64,000 nt of DNA from AP-15 sp963702685 (GCA_963702685.1 CAVPDQ010000006.1:124001-188000), one strand, 5' to 3'. Positions 25,487-33,502 are shown, counted from the first letter of the stretch. Translations and numbers: made by a program. The notes: a model not told the origin generated them from the letters alone.

Positions 25487-25578
25487 ACGCTTCTCAATGT
25501 CCGGTTCAAAATGATCTGCGCGATATCAAGGCGTTACTCGTCGCTCCCGCGAAAGAGTGTGTGAAAAATGCCAAACGT

Positions 25579-25703
25579 CGTCATTCCGGGGCGCGGGCAC
25601 TGGCCCGCGAGCCCGGAACCTATGAACACCGGACGTCGAACATATTGGAAATTCGGATGTTCTTGGGTTCCGGGCTCGGCCTTCGGGCCGCCCCGGAATG
25701 ACG
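25579..25703. repeat. Dispersed palindromic repeat, CGTCATTCCGGGGCG type
   Basis: The outer ends CGTCATTCCGGGGCG and CGCCCCGGAATGACG-like (CCGCCCCGGAATGACG) face each other, with inner arms GAGCCCGGAACC and GGTTCCGGGCTC. From memory this is a common intergenic repeat in alphaproteobacteria. Frames running through it are not considered genes. Confidence 0.8.
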
Positions 25704-25740
25704 TTTTCTTGGAAAGAGCAATTTCTTCACACGCTCGCAA

Positions 25741-25815
25741 GCGGGGGTCCAGGGCAACCGCTGAGGTCTTGGAGCCCTGGATTCCCGCCTTCCCGTCGCC
25801 TTCGCGGGAATGACG
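25741..25815. repeat. Dispersed repeat ending CTGGATTCCCGCCTTCGCGGGAATGACG type
   Basis: A second element immediately after the previous one: GGGTCCAGGGC faces GCCCTGGATTCCCG, and ATTCCCGCC pairs with the terminal CGCGGGAAT. The two elements fill the 371-base gap between mepA and trmJ, in which no gene is seen. Confidence 0.75.
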
Positions 25816-25857
25816 AACAACGTGCTGATTTTAGGAGATTCATTTCGGGTCGGGCTC

Positions 25858-26643
25858 TCAGGGTTCTTCGTCGGGGGATTGCCGGCGGGCGCGCGGTCCG
25901 GCAAAGGCGGTGACGACCCCGTGCAGGGTGCGCAATTCCTGCTCGGTGCACTGCGCGCGCTGAAACAGGCTGCGCAAGTTGCGAACCATGCCCGGGCGGC
26001 TCTCGCGATTGCGCAAAAATCCGTTTTTTTCGAGCTCCTCTTCGAGATGGTCGAAAAAATTGAAGAGCTCGTCCTTGGTCGCCGGCCGGCTGCCGCCGCG
26101 GCGCAAGAGCTCGGCGGGCGCGGCACTTTCCGACATATACCATTCATAGCCGACGACGAGCACCGCCTGCGCCAAATTGAGCGAGGCAAAGCCTGGGTTG
26201 AGCGGCACCATGAGCACGGTGTCGGCGAGCGCCACGTCGTCGTTCAAAAGGCCGGTGCGCTCCGGCCCGAACACCACCCCGCAGGGCTCCTCGGCGGCGA
26301 GCCAAGCGCGCATTTCGCCGGCCGCCTGGCGCGGTGTCACTTCGCGGCGGACCATGCCGCGGTCGCGCGCGGTGGCGGCATAGACGTGGACAAGGCCGCC
26401 GATCGCCGCCGCGAGGCTCGGATAGAGCCGCGCCTTGTCGAGCACGCTGTTGGCGCCGCTCGCCGCCGCCACCGCCTTTTTCGAGGGCCAGCCGTCGCGC
26501 GGGCGCACCAGCCGAAGATCGTCGAGCGCACAGTTCAACATGGCCCGCGCCGTGGTGCCGATGTTCTCGCCGAGCTGCGGCTCGACCAGGATGATCGCCG
26601 GCCCGCCCGCCGTGCCCTGCCGCCGATGGTCGGTCCCGGCCAT
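25858..26643 (-). CDS. trmJ: tRNA (cytidine/uridine-32-2'-O)-methyltransferase
   Basis: A 261-residue SPOUT methyltransferase. The knot-fold motifs are AIILVEPQLGENIGTTARAM (motif 1), GVVFGPERTGL (motif 2) and MVPLNPGFASLNLAQAVLVV (motif 3). A C-terminal helical extension (LFNFFDHLEEELEKNGFL) is typical of TrmJ, which methylates the ribose of position 32 in tRNA. Its ATG directly abuts the stop of the upstream small immunity-like gene. Together with cysS it forms a same-strand cluster interrupted by the toxin/immunity pair. Confidence 0.92.
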   Translation of the reverse strand: MAGTDHRRQGTAGGPAIILVEPQLGENIGTTARAMLNCALDDLRLVRPRDGWPSKKAVAAASGANSVLDKARLYPSLAAAIGGLVHVYAATARDRGMVRREVTPRQAAGEMRAWLAAEEPCGVVFGPERTGLLNDDVALADTVLMVPLNPGFASLNLAQAVLVVGYEWYMSESAAPAELLRRGGSRPATKDELFNFFDHLEEELEKNGFLRNRESRPGMVRNLRSLFQRAQCTEQELRTLHGVVTAFAGPRARRQSPDEEP

Positions 26644-26859
26644 CTAACCGCCGGTGTCTTCGAGCACGGTGCGCACCGCACTCAACCAATCCTCCCATGC
26701 CGCGGGGTCAGCCGGCCGCCCGTCGGGCATCACCTGTATATCGCTCAGCACCACCGCCAGCTCGATATTTCCTCCCGCCCGCTCATAATACTGTTCGAGA
26801 AATTGAGACATCGCGTGGAACGCTTGTGCCTCAGACAGCAGCTTATTGTTCACCGTCAT
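26644..26859 (-). CDS. Small protein, likely immunity partner of the adjacent toxin-like protein
   Basis: A 71-residue acidic protein (TVNNKLLSEAQAFHAMSQFL, EQYYERAGG, VVLSDIQVMPDGRPADPAAW, EDWLSAV). The pattern of A-x-x-A-M-x-x-F-L-x-x-Y-Y followed by a DG-x-PADP-x-x-W-x-DW end recalls small uncharacterised proteins that I know as neighbours of polymorphic toxins. ATG 26859 overlaps the end of the toxin gene by 17 bases; 26871 is an alternative start. The overlap and order (toxin first, immunity second) fit a toxin/immunity module. Assignment by similarity is from memory and not tested. Confidence 0.6.
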   Translation of the reverse strand: MTVNNKLLSEAQAFHAMSQFLEQYYERAGGNIELAVVLSDIQVMPDGRPADPAAWEDWLSAVRTVLEDTGG

Positions 26860-27214
26860 GCGCGCTTCCAATCTCAGAGGAGAGGCCGGTCATAGGATTG
26901 AAGCTCCGAGGTATCGAATTGATACCACCGTTGACGATCCGGCCATGCCAGATTTGTACCCACACTTGGCGTCCATCCCGCATCGTCTGCGCTGCCCAGA
27001 TAACGCCGAAACGATCCGCGCCAAAATGACTTCCCGGATTGCGGGCGACACGGAGCAATAACCGACGATTGGCGGCCGTATCGATCGGAAAGTGGCCATC
27101 GGCGATGCGGAATATGTGGTTTGCTTTGCTCTCGTCGATAGCCGCCTTGCGCCGGTGCCGCGACAAAAGCGCGGCGATGAGGCGCCGAGCGGGCAAAGAC
27201 AACGACATGCGCAT
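26843..27214 (-). CDS. Stand-alone polymorphic-toxin-like C-terminal domain
   Basis: A 123-residue protein. After a basic leader (MRMSLSLPARRLIAALLSRH) comes a compact domain: HIFRIADGHFPIDTAANRRL, LLRVARNPGSHFGADRFGVI, WAAQTMRDGRQVWVQI, then GRIVNGGINSIPRSFNP and TGLS. This succession (HIFR-x4-GH, T-x-x-NR-x-LL, the WxAxTxxDGxQ-x-W-V stretch, NGG-x-N-x-x-P) resembles C-terminal toxin tips of CdiA and Rhs proteins that I recall; the biochemical activity is unknown to me. No secretion or repeat domain is attached, so it is an orphan tip or acts by another route. It starts 30 bases after cysS on the same strand. Confidence 0.6.
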   Translation of the reverse strand: MRMSLSLPARRLIAALLSRHRRKAAIDESKANHIFRIADGHFPIDTAANRRLLLRVARNPGSHFGADRFGVIWAAQTMRDGRQVWVQIWHGRIVNGGINSIPRSFNPMTGLSSEIGSAHDGEQ

Positions 27215-27244
27215 AGGCGGGGTGGATGTTCGTGCCGGCCATCC

Positions 27245-28645
27245 TCAATCGTTGCGTCGCCAGGCGGTGGTGCCGTCTGGGCGGTCTTCGAGCAGAATAC
27301 CTTCCGCCGCGAGTTCAGCACGGATGCGATCGGCCTCGTCGTAACGTCGCGCCTGCCGCGCCGCACTGCGCCGCGCTATGCTTTCCTTGATCCGCGGCGG
27401 AACCTCGCTTTCCTTGGTCTGCCGCGAGTACTCGGCTTGGCCTCTATGAAGCGGCCCTAGGGGGTGCGAAGCTAATAAGCCCATCAGCTCGGCACCGACC
27501 GACAGCTCTCTCTGTAAAGGGAACCGATCAACGTCGTTTTGGAAAATCGCTGCTGCTGTCTCGTGCAGATGCGCGATAGCCTGAGGGGTATTCAAATCAT
27601 CTTCTAGAGCGCGGAGCACCTTCGGCGAAACTAGGGGAGAATCTGGCGATTCGACAGCGAACAACGATAGTGCGCGGCTCCAGCGGTCGAGACTTTGCCG
27701 CGCCTGATGAATCCGATCTTCGGTCCAGTCGAGCGGATCGCGGTAATGCGTGCCGAGGAGCGCGAGCCGGACCGCCTCGCCCGGTGCGGCGGCCAGCGCG
27801 TCCTGCACCGTGATGAAATTGCCCTCCGATTTCGCCATCTTGGCGCCGCCGACGGTCAGCATCCCGTTGTGCAGCCAGTAGCGGGCGAACGGGCGCCCAT
27901 CATGGGCGCAGACACTCTGCGCGATCTCGTTTTCGTGGTGCGGGAAAATCAGGTCGAGGCCGCCGCCATGGATGTCGAAGGTCTCGCCGAGCGTGTTCTC
28001 GCTCATTGCCGAGCATTCGATGTGCCAGCCCGGCCGCCCGCGCCCCCATGGGCTCGACCAGCCGGGCTGATCCGGACCGGAGGGTTTCCACAGCACGAAA
28101 TCGCCGGGGTCGGCCTTGTAGGGCGCCACTTCGACGCGCGCGCCGGCGATCATGTCGGCGCGGCTGCGCCGCGACAGCAGCCCGTATTCGGGGTAGGACG
28201 CGACCGCGAACAGCACATGCCCTTCGGCCGCGTAGGCGTGGCCCGAGGCGATCAGGCGCTCGATCAGCGCGATCATCTGCGGGATGTATTCGGTGGCGCG
28301 CGGCTCGATATCGGGCGGAAGATTGCCGAGCGCCGCCATGTCCTCGTGAAAGACCGCGGTGGTGCGCCGGGTCAGCGCCTCGATCGGCTCGCCGTTGTCG
28401 CGCGCGGCGGCGATGATCTTGTCCTCGACATCGGTGATGTTGCGGACATAACGCACATGGTCCGTGCCGTAGGTGTGGCGCAGCACCCGGTAGAGCAGGT
28501 CAAAGGCGACGACCGCACGCGCATTGCCGATATGGGCGCGGTCGTAAACGGTCGGGCCGCAGACATACATCCGCACATCGTTCGGATCGAGCGGCTCGAA
28601 CGCCTCCTTGCGGCGGGTCAGCGAATTATAGAGAGTGAGCGGCAT
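27245..28645 (-). CDS. cysS: Cysteinyl-tRNA synthetase
   Basis: A 466-residue class I aminoacyl-tRNA synthetase. The zinc Cys and HIGH motif are in MYVCGPTVYDRAHIGNARAV; ECSAMSENTLGETFDIHGGG provides further zinc ligands and the active site; KMAKSEGNF is the KMSKS loop. The C-terminal anticodon-binding region ends ADRIRAELAAEGILLEDRPD. ATG 28645 is the start. Base composition changes inside the gene: a 60-base stretch at 27541-27600 has 31 G+C, while 27781-27840 has 39, so the 3' third may have been acquired together with the toxin genes that follow it. Confidence 0.95.
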   Translation of the reverse strand: MPLTLYNSLTRRKEAFEPLDPNDVRMYVCGPTVYDRAHIGNARAVVAFDLLYRVLRHTYGTDHVRYVRNITDVEDKIIAAARDNGEPIEALTRRTTAVFHEDMAALGNLPPDIEPRATEYIPQMIALIERLIASGHAYAAEGHVLFAVASYPEYGLLSRRSRADMIAGARVEVAPYKADPGDFVLWKPSGPDQPGWSSPWGRGRPGWHIECSAMSENTLGETFDIHGGGLDLIFPHHENEIAQSVCAHDGRPFARYWLHNGMLTVGGAKMAKSEGNFITVQDALAAAPGEAVRLALLGTHYRDPLDWTEDRIHQARQSLDRWSRALSLFAVESPDSPLVSPKVLRALEDDLNTPQAIAHLHETAAAIFQNDVDRFPLQRELSVGAELMGLLASHPLGPLHRGQAEYSRQTKESEVPPRIKESIARRSAARQARRYDEADRIRAELAAEGILLEDRPDGTTAWRRND

Positions 28646-28835
28646 GGCAATGCGGGTACCAGATAAGCAGCGGCGGGTCCATCCGCCAGACGGCGATGAA
28701 GCCGTCGCAGGGCGCGCGAAGACCCATACGGCCGATCGGGCGCGGGCGGCCTTCGAGAAGCTCAAAGCCTTGCGCAAGACCACGACGCTTGGCGGTATCC
28801 CTTGGAGGGAGTTGCGCGACCACGGTCGGCCATAG
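28635..28835 (+). pseudogene. Possible antitoxin remnant (Phd/VapB-like C-terminus)
   Basis: A short frame, antisense to the very start of cysS at its 5' end, whose last 34 residues (ADRARAAFEKLKALRK then TTTLGGIPWRELRDHGRP) resemble the toxin-binding tail of Phd- and VapB-type antitoxins, in which K-G-x-T-L-G-G-x-x-x-x-x-L-x-x-E-G-R is common. No DNA-binding N-terminal domain and no toxin gene are recognised. It may be a fragment left after deletion, or a chance frame. Confidence 0.3.
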
Positions 28836-28889
28836 TCGCCTTTGTATCCCGGGATTCGTCTTGCAGCGTGCCCGGCCGAGGAGAAAAGA

Positions 28890-30101
28890 ATGAAGTTCGG
28901 GATTTTTTATGAGCTGCAATTGCCGCGGCCGTGGGAGCCGGGAGGCGAGCTGCGGCTCTATCAGAACGCGCTCGACCAGGTCGAATTGGCCGATCGGCTC
29001 GGCTACGACTTCGCCTGGGAGGTAGAGCACCACTTTCTCGAAGAATATTCGCATTCGCCGGCACCCGAGGTGTTTCTCGGGGCGGCGAGCCAGCGCACCA
29101 AGCAGATCCGCCTCGCGCACGGCATCATGCAATTGACGACGAGCCCGCCCGCGCGGGTCGCCGAGCGGATCGCGGCCCTCGACCTGGTGAGCCAGGGCCG
29201 GGTCGAATTCGGCATGGGCGAGAGTGCCAGCATCACCGAATTGGAGCCGTTCGGCCGCGCATTCGAGGAAAAGCGGGCGGTATGGGAAGACGCGGTCCGC
29301 GCGATCATCCCGATGTTCAAAGACGGCGGCTGCGAATATCACGGCCCCTATTTCGATTTCCCGCTGCGCAACGTCGTGCCAAAGCCGCTGCAAAAACCGC
29401 ACCCGCCTTTGTGGTGCGCCTGCTCGCAATTGGAGACGATCGAGATGGCCGGGCGGCGCGGGATCGGCGCCCTGGCGTTCCAGTTTCTCTCGGCCGAGGC
29501 GGCGCATGCCTGGGTGCACGCCTATTACAACGCCTTTACCAAGCGCCAGGAAAAGCTCGCCGATTATGTGGCCAACCCAAATCTGGCGCTGACCAGCTAT
29601 TTCATGTGCGCCGAAACCGACGAGGAGGCGCGGCGTCGCGCCGACGGCATCCCGTTCTTTCAGTTCGCGCTCAGGTTTTATGGGCTGAGCCCGAACCGCG
29701 AGCGGCCAAAGCCGGGCGCGGTCAATCTCTGGGACGAATACGAAAAGTGGAAGCGCGCCAACCCCGAGGGCCTCGCCCGCGCGCTCGCCGGCGGGCTGAT
29801 CGGCTCGCCCGAGACGATCCGGCGCAAGCTCAGGCGGTTCGAGACCTCGAACATCGACCAGGTGATTTTCCTGAACCAGGCCGGCAAAAACACGCACGAG
29901 CACATCTGCGAAAGCCTCGAGCTGTTCGCCAAGGAGGTCATGCCCGAATTCCACGACCGCGAGGGAGAGCATCAGGCGTGGAAAGAGCGCGTCCTGCGCG
30001 GCGAAATCGAATTGGAAGAGATCGACACCTCGCTCTATCGCGACCGCTACGGCCCCAACTCGGTGCAGGTCGCGCGGGCCGAAGCGGCGGCCGCGGAGTA
30101 G
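28890..30101 (+). CDS. LLM-class flavin-dependent monooxygenase (luciferase-like)
   Basis: A 403-residue TIM-barrel oxidoreductase of the bacterial luciferase family. It starts MKFGIFYELQLPRPW, and the typical strands DFAWEVEHHFLEEYSHSPAP, IRLAHGIMQLTTSPPARVAE, RVEFGMGESASITE and PPLWCACSQLETIEMAGRRG are present. The C-terminal region is helical. Such enzymes use FMNH2 from a separate reductase; the substrate is unknown. A GAGGAG site precedes ATG 28890. The flanking genes do not suggest a pathway. Confidence 0.9.
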   Translation: MKFGIFYELQLPRPWEPGGELRLYQNALDQVELADRLGYDFAWEVEHHFLEEYSHSPAPEVFLGAASQRTKQIRLAHGIMQLTTSPPARVAERIAALDLVSQGRVEFGMGESASITELEPFGRAFEEKRAVWEDAVRAIIPMFKDGGCEYHGPYFDFPLRNVVPKPLQKPHPPLWCACSQLETIEMAGRRGIGALAFQFLSAEAAHAWVHAYYNAFTKRQEKLADYVANPNLALTSYFMCAETDEEARRRADGIPFFQFALRFYGLSPNRERPKPGAVNLWDEYEKWKRANPEGLARALAGGLIGSPETIRRKLRRFETSNIDQVIFLNQAGKNTHEHICESLELFAKEVMPEFHDREGEHQAWKERVLRGEIELEEIDTSLYRDRYGPNSVQVARAEAAAAE

Positions 30102-30130
30102 CCAAGCCTGTCATCCGGCCGAAATTCCGC

Positions 30131-30159
30131 TTGACATTTGCGAACGAATAGGGTACAAG
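30131..30159 (+). promoter_or_regulatory. Promoter of the toxin/immunity pair, with a near LexA-like site
   Basis: TTGACA (30131-30136), a 17-base spacer and TACAAG (30154-30159) make a good sigma-70 promoter 28 bases before the gene. A GAAC-N7-GTAC sequence (30142-30156) lies in the spacer and -10 box; the alphaproteobacterial LexA box is GAAC-N7-GAAC, so one base differs. SOS control is only a possibility. Confidence 0.55.
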
Positions 30160-30186
30160 GAGCCGTACAATAAAGGCGAGGCGGGT

Positions 30187-31149
30187 ATGCTGCCACCGGG
30201 CATGCAGCTTTGGAAATTGAGCTCGGGCGGCAGGGACAGCCTCGGCTTGTCCTGTACCGAGGACGGGTTGTTTCTCGGCCGCACCGCGCTCGTCGAGCGT
30301 CGGGCGCAGGGCTATGTGGTGCGCGCGCCGGGCGATCTCGAACGGCTGTTGGCGCGGGCCTATGGCGCCGGGGTCGCCGTCGACCGGGCGATGCCCGGAT
30401 GCCGGGCGGTCGCCGCGGCGCTGGCTGAACGCAACCTCTGCCTGGCGCAGATCGCCGCCGTTCATCTGCACCTGCCCGACCTGCCCAACGACATTGCGCG
30501 AGACAGCCTGGAGGCCGAGGACCGGCTGATCAAGAGCACACACGGCGCCGATCGCCTTGCCCGCAGCGGCTGGGACCCGGCCGAGCATCCGCGCGCCGGG
30601 GTTCTGCCCAATCCGGGCTGGTTCGCGCCCGCGGGAAGCGAGCAGGGGCCGGTGCAGGTCGCCCAGAGCGAGGAAGAGGAGCGCGCGCCCGAGGAGCTGC
30701 TCGATCCGATGGCGCCGGTGCGCCAGGCGCAGTGGGAGGCGGCCATCGCCACCCTGCGCCGGATCGACCCGAAGAACCCGAACCTGACCTATTTCTCCAA
30801 TCCCGGCTCGGCGCCAAGCCGGGAGGCGCTCGGCCGCCTCAACGCCGCGGTCGAAGCCGCCGCAATCAAGCGGGTGACCGACAAAGTCATGCCCGGTGGC
30901 GTGCCGATCGGTCAACCGGGAACCAGCGAGGAAATCCGGGTTCTTCCTGGCGGCGCCCAGACGGCGCAGGAGTTGTTCAATTATTTGCGGGTCGGAGGAA
31001 CCGTCCACACGTCGACTCCCAACATGATCGTAATCAGGTTGCCCTACGACGCCGGCTTTATAACATTAAGACACGTGTCCGAAAGTAAGGATCCTGCGAT
31101 CGATATAAACGTTCCTGGCGTTTCTTTTGATAAAATATATTTCCCGTGA
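30187..31149 (+). CDS. Polymorphic-toxin-like protein with variable C-terminal domain
   Basis: A 320-residue protein without signal peptide. Residues 1-145 form a module (GLSCTEDGLFLGRTALVER, APGDLERLLARAYGAGV, AAVHLHLPDLPNDIARDSLE, GWDPAEHPRAGVLPNPGWF) that I associate with uncharacterised alphaproteobacterial proteins ending in different toxin tips. A Glu/Pro-rich linker follows. The last 90 residues (KVMPGGVPIGQPGTSEEIRV, AQELFNYLRVGGT, RLPYDAGFITLRHVSESK, PAIDINVPGVSFDKIYF) resemble a C-terminal toxin domain. G+C falls from 40 of 60 bases at 30901-30960 to 21 of 60 at 31081-31140, so the tip looks recently swapped. Its stop lies nine bases before the immunity-like gene. Confidence 0.65.
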   Translation: MLPPGMQLWKLSSGGRDSLGLSCTEDGLFLGRTALVERRAQGYVVRAPGDLERLLARAYGAGVAVDRAMPGCRAVAAALAERNLCLAQIAAVHLHLPDLPNDIARDSLEAEDRLIKSTHGADRLARSGWDPAEHPRAGVLPNPGWFAPAGSEQGPVQVAQSEEEERAPEELLDPMAPVRQAQWEAAIATLRRIDPKNPNLTYFSNPGSAPSREALGRLNAAVEAAAIKRVTDKVMPGGVPIGQPGTSEEIRVLPGGAQTAQELFNYLRVGGTVHTSTPNMIVIRLPYDAGFITLRHVSESKDPAIDINVPGVSFDKIYFP

Positions 31150-31157
31150 GGAGCACG

Positions 31158-31481
31158 ATGACGGAGCTTGACAAGCTTGTGGGCGGATATCTGGAAGAAG
31201 CCAAGATTGATCACGTCGGATTGTGGCAGGTGGCCAGTGCCGCCCGACGTCGGCTTGGCGCGCGCACGACAGACGGGGCGCGGGAAATAAGCCTGGCGGT
31301 GGTCCGGCAGCTCTACGAACGGGGGTTGCGGCCGGGAGATTATTGGGGCGGGGATTTCGACTATTGGCCCGACGAGGGGTATCAGGCGGTGCTCGACCGC
31401 ATCGAGCGGGAATGGGTCGCCGCCGGTCACGATCCCAACCTCGCCGAGCCGATCTGCTGGTTTGCCCCGCGCCCGGAGTAG
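31158..31481 (+). CDS. Putative immunity protein for the upstream toxin-like protein
   Basis: A 107-residue soluble protein: ELDKLVGGYLEEAKIDHVGL, WQVASAARRRLG, VVRQLYERGLRPGDYWGGDF, and an end DRIEREWVAAGHDPNLAEPI followed by CWFAPRPE. The pattern (DHVGLWQ, a helix with RL, GLRPGDYW, EREW-x-x-x-G-x-x-P-N-x-x-E-x-x-W-F) matches a widespread family of small proteins of unknown function. Its position directly after the toxin-like gene, sharing the ribosome site GAGGAG at 31148-31153 with the toxin stop, supports an immunity role. This is an inference from context. Confidence 0.6.
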   Translation: MTELDKLVGGYLEEAKIDHVGLWQVASAARRRLGARTTDGAREISLAVVRQLYERGLRPGDYWGGDFDYWPDEGYQAVLDRIEREWVAAGHDPNLAEPICWFAPRPE

Positions 31482-31528
31482 CCCGCCGCCACAGGCTGCG
31501 CGACGGCCGAATAGAGGAGGAGACACCG

Positions 31529-31924
31529 ATGTTCAAGCGGATCGACCATGTCGAGATCGTGACCGACCGGCCGGAGCGGCTGGAGAGGTTTTATACCGAG
31601 GTCCTGGGGTTCAAGCCGAAGGCGCGCGACCGGGTCGAGCGTCCCGGTCTCGGCGTGCCGATCGATCTCGTCTATCTCGATCTCGGCGGCACGGTGGTCG
31701 AGCTGATCTCCTATGACGGAGCCACGGTCGCGCCGGACCCGGAAGGCGAGCATCTCGGCTATCGCATGATCGCGCTCGAAGTCGAGGACATGAAAGAGGC
31801 GGCCGAATATCTGAAGACGAAGGGGGTCGACATCGTCTGGGGGCCGCTCGTCCGCGACACCTATGCGCGGGCCGAGATCTGCGACCCGGACGGCCGCCGC
31901 ATCGAGCTGAGGCAATGGTTCTGA
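31529..31924 (+). CDS. VOC family protein (glyoxalase/bleomycin resistance fold)
   Basis: A 131-residue single vicinal-oxygen-chelate unit pair. The beginning FKRIDHVEIVTDRPERLERF gives the first metal His, VVELISYDG the Glu, GYRMIALEVEDMKEAAEYL the second half, and ICDPDGRRIELRQWF the last ligand Glu. Members include methylmalonyl-CoA epimerase, lyases and dioxygenases; the function here is not clear. GAGGAGGAG precedes ATG 31529. It follows the immunity-like gene by 47 bases but is functionally unrelated. Confidence 0.87.
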   Translation: MFKRIDHVEIVTDRPERLERFYTEVLGFKPKARDRVERPGLGVPIDLVYLDLGGTVVELISYDGATVAPDPEGEHLGYRMIALEVEDMKEAAEYLKTKGVDIVWGPLVRDTYARAEICDPDGRRIELRQWF

Positions 31925-31936
31925 CGCAGCTCTGCT

Positions 31937-33502
31937 TCACCGCGCATTGGCGGGTTGCCAATTGCCGAGGTGGACCGGGGGATACGACATGGTTTCCGGC
32001 GGGGCGGGCGTGCATTTGCCCGAGCGCTGGGCGACGCAGTCATCGCCAAAGCAGGCGCGCTCGGCATAGCCGGCGCCGAACGCCTTTTCCCGGTCGTAGA
32101 TGACCGTGTTGAACGCAGCCGAGTCGGGATCGAGCGGCCCGACCAGCGGGCCTGACCAGTAAAGTGGAACCGCTTGGTGAAACGCGGCATAGCCGCCAGT
32201 CACGACCCAATCGTGGTCGAGAATGCCGATCCCGCAAACCGATCCCAAGCGCGCCACGTAACGCGAGGCGAGCAGCATATCGCGGCCGCGCGTCCATAAT
32301 TTGTGGTAGGGGCCGGACCCGTCGGCCATCGCGAGCTGGGCCAGCACGGTAACGGCGAGCGCCGCGCCGGTGGTCGCGATCGTGGCTCTGCGCCAGGCCG
32401 AGCCTCGAGCAACCAGCGCTTCGCGGACCCATGCTGCAATCTGCGCCAGCCCCACCCCGGCGACGATCGTCACCAGCAGCAGCGCCGGATAGATAAAGCG
32501 AAATTCCTTGTGCCCGATCAGCGACAGGGTAAGCGAGATCACCGCTGCCGCGACCAACGGTTGCGGCAGCCGCCGCGCCCCAACCAGGCACAACAACAGC
32601 ATCAGCGCGGCAAAGCCGGTCCAGTATTCGACAACGATCGCGACGTACCAATAGAACGGAAGCACGCCAAACGCGTGCTGCGCGCCGTAGTACAAATTGG
32701 CGACGACGTTGCGCCACAGCGACTCGAACGGATAGCCCCAGGAGAGCCAATCGACACCGCCATAGGCGAGGCTCGCCAATACGGCGCCCGCTATCAGAAC
32801 CAGAGGATGGCGCCGCAAGCCCGTGCACAACGACCATACCCCGACGACGGCGATCGCCGGCACAAGCTGAATTCGCAGCATCCCGGCCAATGCCAGCAAC
32901 GCACCGGCAACGCCGGCGCGGCCTCGACCGGCGGTCTCGAGATCGGCCGGCATGCTCGCATAAAGGCCGAGCACCAGGAGATGCGCCGCGACCGAATCGC
33001 TCAGCGCGCGCGGCCCAAAATAGATATTGTCGATCCAGATTGCCGTGAAAACACCGGCGACAATCGCCCCCGAAATCCCGAAAAGCCGCCTCCCCCAGAG
33101 AAACGCGCAAAGTGCTGTGCCGGCGCCGAGCGCGGCCAGCGCCGACCCGATCAGCGGCGCGTACAAGCGCGGCCCATGACCGAGCAGCTTGGCCAGCTCC
33201 ATCAATCCGGCGATCGCACCCGGCAACACCCAGGACCGGGTCCCGTAAACGAATTCCCACGGCACGAGGCCGGTGCCGTAGACCAGCCGATGCGCCTGCT
33301 CGACGGTCTGGAACACCTCGTCAGGGTGGTTGACGCCGGGAAACACAAAGACCGGCAGGAGCCGCACCGCGAACGCCAACAGGAGCACGGCAGCGCCCGA
33401 CAGCACGACGGCTGCCGACGCATGCGGCTCCGGCGAAACTCCAGATCCGACAGCGGCAGATCCGACAGCGGCACGCGCGGCCCCGCGTTCGACGGCGGTC
33501 AC
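31937..33502 (-). CDS. GT22 (Alg9/PIG-B-like) mannosyltransferase
   Basis: A 521-residue polytopic membrane glycosyltransferase. The first luminal loop has the family signature NHPDEVFQTVEQAHRLVYG, with the acidic HPDE catalytic motif, followed by PWEFVYGTRSWVLPG; the second hallmark GHKEFRFIYPALL is present near the middle. GT22 enzymes use polyprenyl-phosphate mannose and are best known from eukaryotic GPI and N-glycan synthesis, but bacterial members exist. About ten hydrophobic helices are seen, with a C-terminal Cys-containing periplasmic tail. It overlaps the upstream GT87 gene by four bases. Confidence 0.85.
   Translation of the reverse strand: MTAVERGAARAAVGSAAVGSGVSPEPHASAAVVLSGAAVLLLAFAVRLLPVFVFPGVNHPDEVFQTVEQAHRLVYGTGLVPWEFVYGTRSWVLPGAIAGLMELAKLLGHGPRLYAPLIGSALAALGAGTALCAFLWGRRLFGISGAIVAGVFTAIWIDNIYFGPRALSDSVAAHLLVLGLYASMPADLETAGRGRAGVAGALLALAGMLRIQLVPAIAVVGVWSLCTGLRRHPLVLIAGAVLASLAYGGVDWLSWGYPFESLWRNVVANLYYGAQHAFGVLPFYWYVAIVVEYWTGFAALMLLLCLVGARRLPQPLVAAAVISLTLSLIGHKEFRFIYPALLLVTIVAGVGLAQIAAWVREALVARGSAWRRATIATTGAALAVTVLAQLAMADGSGPYHKLWTRGRDMLLASRYVARLGSVCGIGILDHDWVVTGGYAAFHQAVPLYWSGPLVGPLDPDSAAFNTVIYDREKAFGAGYAERACFGDDCVAQRSGKCTPAPPETMSYPPVHLGNWQPANAR

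Noticed and set aside
25568..25813. Small plus- and minus-strand frames between mepA and trmJ
   Set aside because: They are translations of two palindromic dispersed repeats.
30160..30186. A second promoter (TACAAT at 30166-30171) before the toxin-like gene
   Set aside because: It has no acceptable -35 at the right distance; the TTGACA-based promoter just upstream is better.
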